NCBI GenBank assembly: GCA_963989385.1 | Contig: OZ022502.1 | Coordinates: 52,073,454 to 52,137,453 of the forward strand | From: Ctena decussata | Lineage: Eukaryota; Mollusca; Bivalvia; Lucinida; Lucinidae | Direction: 5' to 3' | Length of the DNA: 64,000 nt | Shown: one piece after another, positions 44,403 to 54,100 of the stretch | Layout: each line of letters begins with the position of its first letter | Position numbering within the stretch: position 1 is the stretch's first letter | Translations under genes and position numbers: made by a program | The notes under the pieces: model-generated | Databases searched by the model: none | Seen by the model: only the letters and a program-made list of their open reading frames with translations | Told to the model about the DNA's origin: nothing

Positions 44403-45915
44403 ACCGGACCGGTCGCAGCCCAGGTTAACAATGACAGCACCTACTGTTGGACACCGGGACGTAGGTGACAAGTATGCAACTGGTGTCACACAGATTAAGA
44501 AGTTCAGAGGTAGGGAGAACATCTCAATTGGAACCTGGGACGTGAGGACATTCTGGTTGTACAAAGGGATTGGAATGCTAAAGTTGGAAAGGATGCACAG
44601 GCAGACTGGGAAGACGTTTGAGGACCTTACTGCAATGTCGAGACAAATGAGAGGGTCTCAGACTTCTAGAGTTTGCAACCTGTAACAGCCCAGTACTGAC
44701 AAACACCCTTGGCCCTCACAAACCATCAAGAAGATGGACATGGCACAGTCCAGATGGGAAACACCACAATCAGATTGATTACATCTTGGTGAGGAAACGC
44801 TTCCGATCAGGAGTCAACATCCATAGGACAAGGAGTTTCCCTGGGGCAGGTATAGGAATTGACGATGACCTTCCGTCACCGTTCGTCTGAAGAAGGCTAA
44901 AAAGCCAACCCAGCCAAGACTAAAGACAGGTTTGATCTAGAGAAACTAAGGGACCCAGATGTGGCATGCACTTTTCAAGCAACAATAGGTGGAAAATTTC
45001 CACCACTCATTGGTCTGAGGGATGATGACATGGACATAGATACCATGATTACCACCTACAATACAGCTGTAGTGACTGAGGCAGCCAGTGAGATATTTGG
45101 GAAGGAACGTCGCAGGAAAAAGCCCTTGGTCACCAAGGATGTTCTCGACCTCTGTGATGAGAGGTGAAATTTGAAGAAGAAGAGGTGTGAAGCAGGAGGA
45201 GTAGAAGAATACAGGGAAGCAAACAAGAGGATTTAAAAGGTAGTGAAGAAAGCGAAGGAGGACTGAATAGCTAGTCAGTGCGAGGAGATTGAAACTTGCC
45301 TGAACAAAAACAACAGCAAGAAAGCATACCAGCTGGTGAAGGATCTAACTTCAGAGAAACAGGATAGATCCACAACTATCCAAGGCAAGTCTGGGAAATG
45401 CCTTACAGAGTAACAAGAGATTCTCAGCAGATGGACAGAATATTGCTCAGATATATACAACCATGAGACTTACGGTGACAATGCGTTTCTGGACTGCAAT
45501 CAGCCCCCAGAAGAAAATCAACAACCGATCATTCGTGAGGAAGTTGAGATTGCAGTAGCAGCACTAAAGAAGGGGAAATCTGCCGGAGTTGATAATATAC
45601 CAGCAGAACTTGTTCACGCTGGCGGGGAGTCCATGATTGATGTTTTAACAGATATCTGTGACAGGATCTGGAGAACAGGAGAATGGCCTACCCCATGGAC
45701 TCAGTCGCTGATTATTACGCTCCCTAAAAAGGCAATCTACATCTCTGCCAGAACTACAGAACCATCAGCCTCATCAGTCATTCAAGCAAAGTCATACTGA
45801 AAGTCATCTTGAACAGGTTTAAACCACAAGCCGAAGAGATAATCGCTGAGGAACAGGCTGGGTTCCGAGCAGGAAGGAGCACCACAGAACAGATCTTCAA
45901 CCTTAGTATCCTGTG
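44403..45915 (+). pseudogene. RTE endonuclease/RT N-terminal segment (inverted piece)
   Basis: After a 5'-UTR-like part (ACCGGACCGGTCGCAGCCC), frames carry NISIGTWDVRTFW (endonuclease start), RRWTWHSPDGKHHNQIDYIL, IGLRDDDMDIDTMITTYN, EEVEIAVAALKKGKSAGVDN and EEQAGFRAGRSTTEQIFNL. Several frameshifts, stops and a probable internal deletion near 44553. It stops before the catalytic YADD region. Confidence 0.75.
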
Positions 45916-45919
45916 TGCT

Positions 45920-46545
45920 AAATGTTCTACAATACTGATAAGTGTCATCAGCTTCATACACGAAAACATGAAACAGATTTTACGTATATCATGCAAACAG
46001 GAACTTATCCAACTCAGCTTGAAAGGGTGGACAACGAGAAAGATTTAGGAGTAATACTAGATAGTAAATTAACTTTCAGAGACCATATTAATAAATTTGG
46101 CAAATGGAATTATAGGGATAATTTTTAGAACTTTTACATACCGCAGTCAGGAAGTATTTTTGAATTTGTTTAAATCCATAGTTAGACCACTGTACACCAG
46201 TTTGGTCACCTTATTATAAAAAGGATAGAATTATCTTAGAAAAAGTGCAGAGAAGAGCTACAAAGCTGGCCAGTTCCTTTAAAATATTGTCTTATTCCGA
46301 GCGTTTAAGAAACTTAGGATTACCAACACTAGAGTATAGAAAAGAAAGAGCTGATTTAGTACAAGTATTCAAAATTTTAAACGGTATTGACTTATCGAAA
46401 GGGAAAAGTTATTTACGACAGCGCACTACACAGCAACTAGAGGCCATCGATTCAAGACTTAATGTGCGTGAAAATAGTTTCTCTAACAGAGTAATAAACT
46501 CTTAGAATAGTTTGCCAGAAGCTGTAGTAAAAGCACCCTCACTTA
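45920..46545 (+). pseudogene. CR1/L2-type LINE reverse transcriptase, 3' piece
   Basis: Reads FYNTDKCHQLHTRK, NEKDLGVILDSKLTFRDHIN, then after frame breaks RRATKLASSFKILSYSERLR, LGLPTLEYRKERADLVQVFK and NSLPEAVVKAPSLKD: the C-terminal part of a CR1/L2-like ORF2. Continues the fragment at 41905-42065. Confidence 0.78.
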
Positions 46546-46548
46546 AAG

Positions 46549-46738
46549 ACAGGACTTCTCTGCCGTGTTGGGGATGGGGGGGTCTGGTTCCCAGCACATA
46601 GCAATGGTACCTGTACAGGTGAAGGTGTGGATTTTTTTCAACCAATCAATGGGCCAGAATTAACAGTTACGATGATTCAGTTGGCTGACTGGAGGCGTTG
46701 ACACTATGTGATCAAGAGAAATAGACAGAATGACACTA
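46549..46738. repeat. Repeat shared in inverted orientation with 38046-38225
   Basis: GGACTTCTCTGCCGTG...GGTCTGGTTCCCAGC...CCTGTACAGGT...TTGACACTATGTGATCAAG is the complement of the block at 38046-38225. Confidence 0.55.
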
Positions 46739-46739
46739 T

Positions 46740-47688
46740 TCTGTTATGTTTTAATTCTCCTAACGACGTTTCCCAAGTGGCTCAGCGGCACGTAACCATA
46801 GTTGCACACTCCTGGCACCGAGTGTCCGTCCAGTAATGACACTGTCCGTCCATCGTTTTTTAACGTTACCAGGCACCAAGGGCACGTGAAGGCAACGCCG
46901 AAAAGACAATGTGAAAGTCAATCCTCCTTACATAGTACCATCCCTGTCTTTAACGCGTTCAAAGTCGCTTGAACAAACATTGGAAACACCATCTTGTTAA
47001 GTTTAAAGCTGCGTGCTACAAAGCAGTCCTTCCTATGGACAATATCGAAAAGCGCCTCAAGAAAACAGAGAGACTTATGTTGGTGCGACGACTGGTAAAA
47101 GATTTGCAAAGATAAACGCAGGTAGGTAGGTATGTGGGTGGGTAGATCAGAATCGGAATTGTTTGCTAGTGATACATCTAAGGAGAATCATTCACCAGGA
47201 CCTTCTATGCCCTAGCCCTTACAAGTAAGGCAGTATCTCGGGGTCCTGTACCGGACTCAGAGACTCTGAGTCTCGGAATTCGGTACCGGGCCCCGAGACG
47301 CTCCTATGCTCCTGAATTGTCTCCGTGTCCGGTAATATATTTTAATGTCCCAGTATTGGTAATATATGTCTGAGATGGGAAAAATACACAGTAAGCGTTA
47401 AAATTCCTATGAGATTTCGACCTTGTTTCCGTATATCGCCATTTGCACAAGCGGGATTACGTATTAGATCTACAAAAGGTCGCACTTAATGGTGGTGAGG
47501 TTTATGTCAGTTAGCACTTTCACTGAAGTAAGCAAACCGCGACTGCAGGCGCATTGCCTGGTTGCTTTCATATCTGCTAACTGGTCGCCGACGAGGACAT
47601 CCTAAAGTTGGCGGTACGATTGTCTTCCAGTGATCCATGCAAACAGTACAATTATAAGCATTAACAGCCAAATCATCCATGAAATATG
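46740..47688. other. Intergenic stretch; one unrecognised minus-strand frame
   Basis: No convincing gene. A 57-codon minus frame (47677-47507, MDDLAVNAYNCTVCMDHWK...) has no family match that I know and no clear splice context. Repeated CGGGTACCGG/CTCGGGGCC words near 47235-47300 form a local palindrome. Confidence 0.3.
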
Positions 47689-47926
47689 AGCCACGACACG
47701 ACAAAACCAACAATGTGGTTGTGCGCCCAGTACAGCCTCAGATCAGCCTGGGCATCCGCCTAGTCTGATCAGACTCTCCGCTGGGCGCTTAAAGGGTGGC
47801 TAAGGGTATAAGCTATTTCCTTGCGGACAGTGAAGACTCTGATCAGACCGGGCAGATGCCCAGGCTGATCTGAGTCTGCACTGGGCGCACAACCACATTG
47901 TTGGTTTTGTCGTGTTGCGGCTCAAA
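47689..47926. repeat. GAGCCGCGACACGA palindromic MITE, copy 9
   Basis: GAGCCACGACACGAC ... GTCGTGTTGCGGCTC; well-preserved internal arms (CAGATCAGCCTGGGCATCC and complement). Confidence 0.8.
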
Positions 47927-47991
47927 TTATTATATCCTCGGTAGCTGAAGTCATTGTTGTTGTTTTTTTTTTTCGCTGTCATATTGCCATC

Positions 47992-48240
47992 ATGGCTCAC
48001 AAAGTCCACATCGGACAACAATTTGAAGATTTCTTGGCTTTTGTAAGTGCAATTAAACGGTACCAAGATACTGAAAATATGCAGCTCTTCAAAAGAGACT
48101 CGCGGTGGTTAGCAGTTGCAAAAGGCAGAGTTTCTTACAAGACTTTCAACGCAGCTCTACGTTACTATGAAGTCACCTACCACTGCATTCGCTGCGGGAA
48201 GAATTTCAAACCAAGAGGGACAGGAAAGGAGCAACGAGGA
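47992..48240 (+). pseudogene. ZSWIM/MULE-transposase-like N-terminal fragment
   Basis: One frame from ATG: GQQFEDFLAFVSAIKRYQD, FKRDSRWLAVAKG, YKTFNAALRYYEVTYHCIRC and GKNFKPRGTGK. The succession F-x-x-F...Y...RDSR...YYEVxYxCxxxGKNFKxxGxG resembles the N-terminal region of ZSWIM1/3-like proteins, which derive from MULE-type transposases. The frame runs into a (TCTA)n microsatellite at 48241 and no further catalytic or SWIM part is seen. It could be a first exon with the donor unrecognised, or a remnant. Confidence 0.4.
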
Positions 48241-48285
48241 ATATCTATCTATCTATCTATCAATTAATCTATCTATCTATCTTCT
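48241..48285. repeat. (ATCT)n microsatellite
   Basis: Tandem ATCT units, interrupted once by CAATTA. Confidence 0.9.
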
Positions 48286-48518
48286 GCCACACGTTTGAAG
48301 CGGGTATTATGTTTCCCGATGGCCGTTTGTGTGTGTCCTTCAGTCGTTCATACGTCCGTCCGTTTGTCTTTCTGTCCGCCTGTGAGCACTGCGTTTCAGT
48401 TCTATAACTTGAGTATTTGTTGGCAGATTTTCTTCAACTTGGGATATTTTCGTGCACTGGTAGAACAGGGTCCAAGGACTAAATTCCGGCCAACAATCTG
48501 CCCTTTACTGGGGTAACT

Positions 48519-50403
48519 GGACATCTCGGCCCATAGCAAATTCGGCCCATAACCAACTCGGCCCATACATACAGTATTGCGCGTTGCTTTAATGTCGTTT
48601 CTAATTAATTTATTTCTTCATTTTGATCTTGACATATGATGTTCACCCAGACTCAGACCTGTATTGTGTGAGTCCCACAAGTTAGGGACGAGTCATTTAT
48701 TATCAGATGGGGGGGCCGGGTACATTTTCATATGGTTCACCAAAATTTTTCCGACCCCCCCAGTCTCACCAGAATTATTTTTCCGACCCCCCCAGATAGG
48801 TGACAAAAATTTTTATGACCCCCCCCCCCCCCCTATCCCCAGTGCCAGCTACCCTTCACACACACATACCATATTACCCTTTTTATGTCAGACTAACCTC
48901 AATCAAAACCTAGCTGTATGAAACACAGAAACACAAAGAACATTTTCTTATTCTAACACGTTAATTACATGTAATCATGGTCTGTTTAAACTTTGTCTGC
49001 ATTTCTTGCACTTTTTCTTCTGCTAATAGAGAACTCACTTTGTCGAATGCTTAATGATTTTAACTGTAAATAATATTAACTGGGCCTCTGGGTAGTGGGG
49101 GGTCTGGGGGCTGCACCCCCAGAAGCCACAGTGTTTTTGCTGATGAAAAGGCACGTGGAGAGCTGATATCACAACTGCAGGCATTAAATTTAATTGAGCA
49201 CAAAATCATCTACTTGACATGATTTTATAGACACTTTCATACTGCTCTAGCATATCAATGAAAAATTTGGTGTTTTAGATATGAAGCTGCCCAAGTCTTT
49301 TTGTGTCATTTCCATAAAGTCTTTTAAGTTTTAAGTCGTGAATTTGAAAGAAAAGAGTCTGAAATATAAGGAGTAATGGGGGGTCTGGGGGGGCAAAGCC
49401 CCCCCAGAAGCTGAGACATTTTTAAGAATGAAAACTGATGGAAGAATTCTGACCCCCACAATATGCCTAATAAAATATATGACCCCCCCTGCTCCAAAGC
49501 TTTTTTATTTCCGACCCCCCCCCCCCCCTAGGACATCACCAAAAAAAATCCGACCCCCCTAAATGTACCCGGCCCCCCAGCTGACAATAAATGACTCGTC
49601 CCTTATGACGGCTGATATATACAAACACGCCTCATACCAAACCTAGTCTTGGAGTGCCATATCATTGATAACAAAAAATACCGTAGAAAATGTGTGCATT
49701 AATATTCACAGGGACTCCCGGAGATTGATACTTCTGTCTGGTAGAGAACGAATTCAAAAGTTGCGTGGTGGCGGTGGTGGGGGGGGGGTGCGGAGGATGG
49801 CTGGTGTGCAGGGGACAAATCAAATTTCCTTGCTAAATCCGCCATCCCTCCCTATGGGGAAAGTATTGACATATGCACGATTTTAGGTGTAAGAGACCAA
49901 ATTTTGAATATCTTCTGAAAAAAAAAACTGGCCTGAATTACAAAATCAATTATTTGTACCAATAGAATTTTTCCCCATATATGTCTCTAAATCTGTATTA
50001 GGCCTTCGGGAAAGGATATAAGGAAATCTAAATGCAGCATAAAATAAATGAAAATATATGCGTCTTGTTTTATTTCTATCTTCTATCTAGATATTATAGT
50101 TATTACTTAGCAAGTATAGAACCCCTTTGCGTACATTTTAACACATTGTACATATGGGCCGAGTTTGTTATGGGTCGACTTTCTAATGTGCCCAGTCAAT
50201 GTTGATGGCTGTATCTTGTTCAACACTGTTTTTAACCCTAGGAGATATTTAATGTCATTTATAGCTAGTTATTGTCCGGCATGCCTTTTCAAATAAAAAT
50301 TCCTTTATGAAAGCTACAAAAATGATCCGTTCTATACTCATGGGCCGAGTTTGCTAAGGGCCGAGTTCGTAATGGGCAGAGATTGTTATGGGCCGAGTTG
50401 TCC
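48519..50403. mobile_element. Element with tandem GGGCCGAGTT terminal inverted repeats
   Basis: The left end has three successive CTCGGCCCATA-type units; the right end has four complementary GGGCCGAGTTNG-type units closing with GTTGTCC against the left GGACATC. About 1.9 kb, no transposase frame; interrupted by another element at 48684-49603. Confidence 0.65.
48684..49603. mobile_element. AGGGACGAGTCATTTAT-ended element nested inside 48519-50403
   Basis: TIRs AGGGACGAGTCATTTATTR and AATAAATGACTCGTCCCT. Adjacent arms are rich in GACCCCCC and its complement. Two internal hairpins: GGGGGCTGCACCCCC near 49108 and GGGGGGCAAAGCCCCCC near 49390. No coding frame. Confidence 0.65.
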
Positions 50404-50547
50404 CGAAATCTCTTCTGGCAGACATCAAAGTATGGCTTTTACCCATGATCATTGTCGAATTAGGCGCTTACAATATACGTATTCGGCATACATAGCCGTG
50501 AAATTTATTGTTGAACAAGCAACCCTGCGAATCTTTATTGAGCCACA

Positions 50548-50799
50548 ACCGTTATGTCCCTAATTCAACACGACAAACCAACAAAGTGGCATGTGCACCA
50601 AGCGAACACCCAGATCAGCCAGGTCATCTGTCAAGGCTGATCAAAGATTTTTTCTGTGCGCTTAAAAGGTAGCTATTGATCTAAGCTGGTTTCAGGAGGA
50701 CAGCAAAGACTCTGGTCATACTGGACCCATGCCAAGGCTGATCTGAGTGTTCGTTGGGCGTACATGCGACTTTATTAGTTTGTCCTGTCGCGGCTCATA
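50548..50799. repeat. GAGCCGCGACACGA palindromic MITE, copy 10 (diverged)
   Basis: Left end decayed (TTCAACACGACAAACCAAC), right end CCTGTCGCGGCTCA; family arms present. Confidence 0.65.
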
Positions 50800-51102
50800 T
50801 TGGTTTTTCCCGGTTCTACTAACTGCCCCGTCGAGACCTCCTCTCCCGCAATCCCTAATTGAGATTTCCCCCTCTCTCCCACCCTTTCATCCCCTTTTAT
50901 ATGTCTGCTTGATGTATGGCCGAAAATGTATTCAGAATCTGGTAAGTGGCCACTATTATTCTTGATTTCTTTGACTACATTGCTTCGACATTATGGTAAT
51001 TTGACGTTTATGGCAGAGTCAGATATTGCTCGCGTTTACTCGAATATACTCGGGTGTTAATATCGAACGTGCTCAAATTTGTGTGTCACTAAGGTAAACA
51101 AA
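50800..51102 (+). promoter_or_regulatory. PPIL6 promoter and 5' UTR region (position-based)
   Basis: Sequence immediately upstream of the PPIL6 start codon and free of the common repeats. No TATA box or other definite element recognised; the call rests only on position. Confidence 0.35.
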
Positions 51103-51186
51103 ATGGCGAAGCAGCAGAAATCGAAACTAAAAGTAAACGGTTTGGTTAATGAAGAGAGTTTCCAGAGGTGCAGATTTTGCGCTGAG
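51103..51186 (+). CDS. PPIL6: PPIL6 exon 1 (start codon exon)
   Basis: 28 codons, ATG in context AAAATGGCG, ending RCRFCAE before GAG|GTTAGA. The match of [14 protein letters not shown] to the family's KVxGLxxxxxFQ and the phase-0 donor fitting the exon at 59823 justify joining it over an intron of 8.6 kb. Confidence 0.75.
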
Positions 51187-54100
51187 GTTAGATCAATATG
51201 ATTTTAACTTTCCTCTGCATCTTTTCCAGTTGTTGCCCCTGCTCGTTACCCTCAAAATAATGGATAAACTGACAACACCATTGTCCCACCTCATATCTTA
51301 ACATAACAGTGCATTACTTTGAAGCTCTTTTGTAGCATGCTTCAAGGGCAACAACCTACGTCATCCGATGCATCACTAACTGATCAAATAACACCTGTTC
51401 GGCCAATCATCTACTCAGAATAGACCAACAAATCTCTTTATGATAACTTTTCAAGAAAAGACTGCATGCACCAAACGTCCAAAGGCATGATAAAAAAGAT
51501 AAGTTATCAGCTTTGAATACAAAGATCCCAATTAAGTTCCATAACAGGAATGCTTTCCTGGAATCAAAAAAGCAGAGTATTATTCGTTGTTATCACTGCC
51601 AGCGTTTTGGCCATATTTCAAGGGTGTGTGAGTACTCACAAAGGTGTGAATGCTGCAGTCAAACTGACCATTTGGGAGAAGTGTGTGGGGCAACAGAATT
51701 GTACTGTGCGAATTGTTCAGGAAAGCACAAGAGTTCGTCCAAATTTTGTCCAACTTATCTTCAGTATGCCGGTAAACACCGATCATCCTCAATCTGTTAA
51801 TTTCAGAATTCTGTCTTTGAACTGTCAGTCGTGGAACACAGCTAAAAGGGGTTTTGATAAAATTTTAGATTTTTACAAAGTTGGGATTCTTTGTCTTTCT
51901 GAAACATGGGAAACATTGGCAAATCAGGTGAAGTTTAGAAATTGGGCAGTTTTTTCAAAAAGCAGACCTGATGGACATGGTGGAGTAGCAGTTTTGTGCA
52001 GACCTTCAGATCAGTTTATTGTACAGAGGTTGGAAGATTTTGAAGTTGAAAACATTGAGGCGATCTGCTTTAGGGTTATAACAGATAAACAGGAGTCTTT
52101 TGTTGTTTTAAATGCTTATGTTCCCCCAGGAGAGACAGAGCAAATGAAAGGCTTGATAGGAATAGCACAAAAACTAGCAGAAAAACACAGACAAGTAATT
52201 ATAACTGGGGATCTTAATGCAAAAAGTCTTGAATGGGGAAATTCCTTATGTAATGCAAGTGGTGATTTATTAGAAAGATATATGCATTCATTCAATTATT
52301 CATGTGTCAATGACGATCAGCCTACAAGACGGGATTCTGACAGTATAATAGATTTATTTATAGTAAGTCCTCCACTGTTAAGAAAAATAGTTATGTGCCA
52401 GACACTCACTCATGAAAAGGTAAGATCAGATCATGTTAGTGTGCTTTTGGAAGTAGAGTGTTGTAAGACACAAAGTGATTCGGAAACACAGGAAAGATAT
52501 GACATACGGAATGTTGATTGGAAGGCTTGGAGTGATATCTCTGAAAAGGAATTTCTAGAGTTTAATAACAATACAACTGATTCCATGGATTTGGAAAATA
52601 TATATTCCACTTTCACAGAAACATTACAGAAATGTATGGAAGAGGTTGTTCCAAAAAGGCAGGTAAGATTTTCAGGTAGAAGGAAAAGGCTTCCATGGTA
52701 TAATGAGGACGTAAAGAAAGCACATCATGAGTTGAATAAGGCAAGAAAATTTTTTAAACGGAGAAAACCCCCAACCAATCTGGCAGACCTAAGGAAGAAA
52801 GAAGAAGAGGTTGATGTGATAGAGGAAAGGGCGAAGCAGGAATGGACAGATGAGTTGTGTGAAAAAGTAAGTAAGTCAGATACACAATCAGAAATGTGGC
52901 GTCAATTTAAGATACTCACTTCATATAGTGATGAAGAGGGAGTAGGGGTTCTACCTTTAATAAATGAGGATAATCAGGCAGTGTTTGATTCTCAAGGCAA
53001 AGCTAACATCCTGCAAGAAACCTTCTTTGGAGGGAGTCATTTGGAAAAATTAAGGTTTGATGAGGACTTTAGAAAGGTAGTAGAAAAAGAAATTATGGAT
53101 ATCAAAAATGGTAAGTCCTGTATTACAAATGAGGGCGATGATTTACTCTTTTTGAATGATGATATTAAAATAGAGGAAGTAGAAGCTGTTTTGCAGAGGC
53201 AGAGGGTTGGTATTGCACCAGGCCCAGACAGAATATATTCAGAAATTTTGCTTCATGCTGGTGAGCAGTTATTAATAGCCATTCATGCTTTATTCAACAA
53301 ATCTTGGAAGGAAGGAAAAGTTCCGGAAGACTGGAAACAGGCTGAAGTAAAGTTTCTGAAGAAGTCAGGTAAAAAAAGCTATCACTCTGCCTCTGCTTAC
53401 AGACCTATTAGCCTTACAAGCTGTCTAGGAAAATGTTTGGAGAGAATAATCACTCAAAGGCTCTATGCCTTTTCTGAGCATAATAAACTCATTGACAGAG
53501 ATCAGGAAGGTTTCAGGCGATTCAGAGGTTGTACACATGCCATAATGAGGTTTGTACAGGATGCTTTTAATGGTTTTAATGAGGGAGACAGCACTGTAGC
53601 AGTTTTGATTGATATGGAAAAAGCATATGATAGTGTATGGCGAAATGGCTTACTGTACAAACTTTTAGGCATGGGTGTTACAGGGAGAGTTTGGAATTGG
53701 ATTAGTTCTTTTTTGCAAGAAAGGAAAGCTTCCTGTATAGTGCATGATTATATTAGTCCTTCTTTTGTGACAAATACTGGTTTACCACAGGGGTCAGTGA
53801 TTTTTCCGTTACTGTTCAATTTGTTCATCAGTGATATTTACCAAGACATTGGGAGTGACAGAGTCAAATATGCTGATGATGGCACCATTTGGCGTAAAGG
53901 AAAAAACTTAGGTCAAATTGGACAGGTTCTGGAGGAGGATCTGAATACCATTTTCAGGTGGACAGTAAGATGGAGAATGAAACTCAATATTGAGAAGACA
54001 GAGGTATGTATTTTCACAAGAGATAAAGATATTCAAGAAAATCATCCCATTAGCATTAAGATAAATGGCAGTAGTGTTCCATATAATGGAAACCCACGTC

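Larger units (their letters stand above)
42066..45929. mobile_element. 5'-inverted RTE-type LINE inserted in a CR1/L2-type LINE
   Basis: Flanked by AAATTTTCTA (42066-42075) and AAATGTTCTA (45920-45929), a probable 10-bp target duplication with one mismatch. Immediately inside the left border is a (TTCTA)n tail (42069-42091), typical of RTE 3' ends. The 3' part (42120-42888) is on the minus strand; the 5' part (about 42890-45915) is on the plus strand. This arrangement is what twin priming during LINE insertion yields. Confidence 0.7.

Noticed and set aside
44961..46048. Functional endonuclease-reverse transcriptase host-like gene
   Set aside because: Frameshifts, stops, a deletion and the inversion show that it is a broken RTE copy.
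51550..51765. First 72 codons of the long LINE frame as a true N-terminus
   Set aside because: They overlap the zinc-knuckle ORF1 in another frame and match no endonuclease; the start at 51766 fits better.
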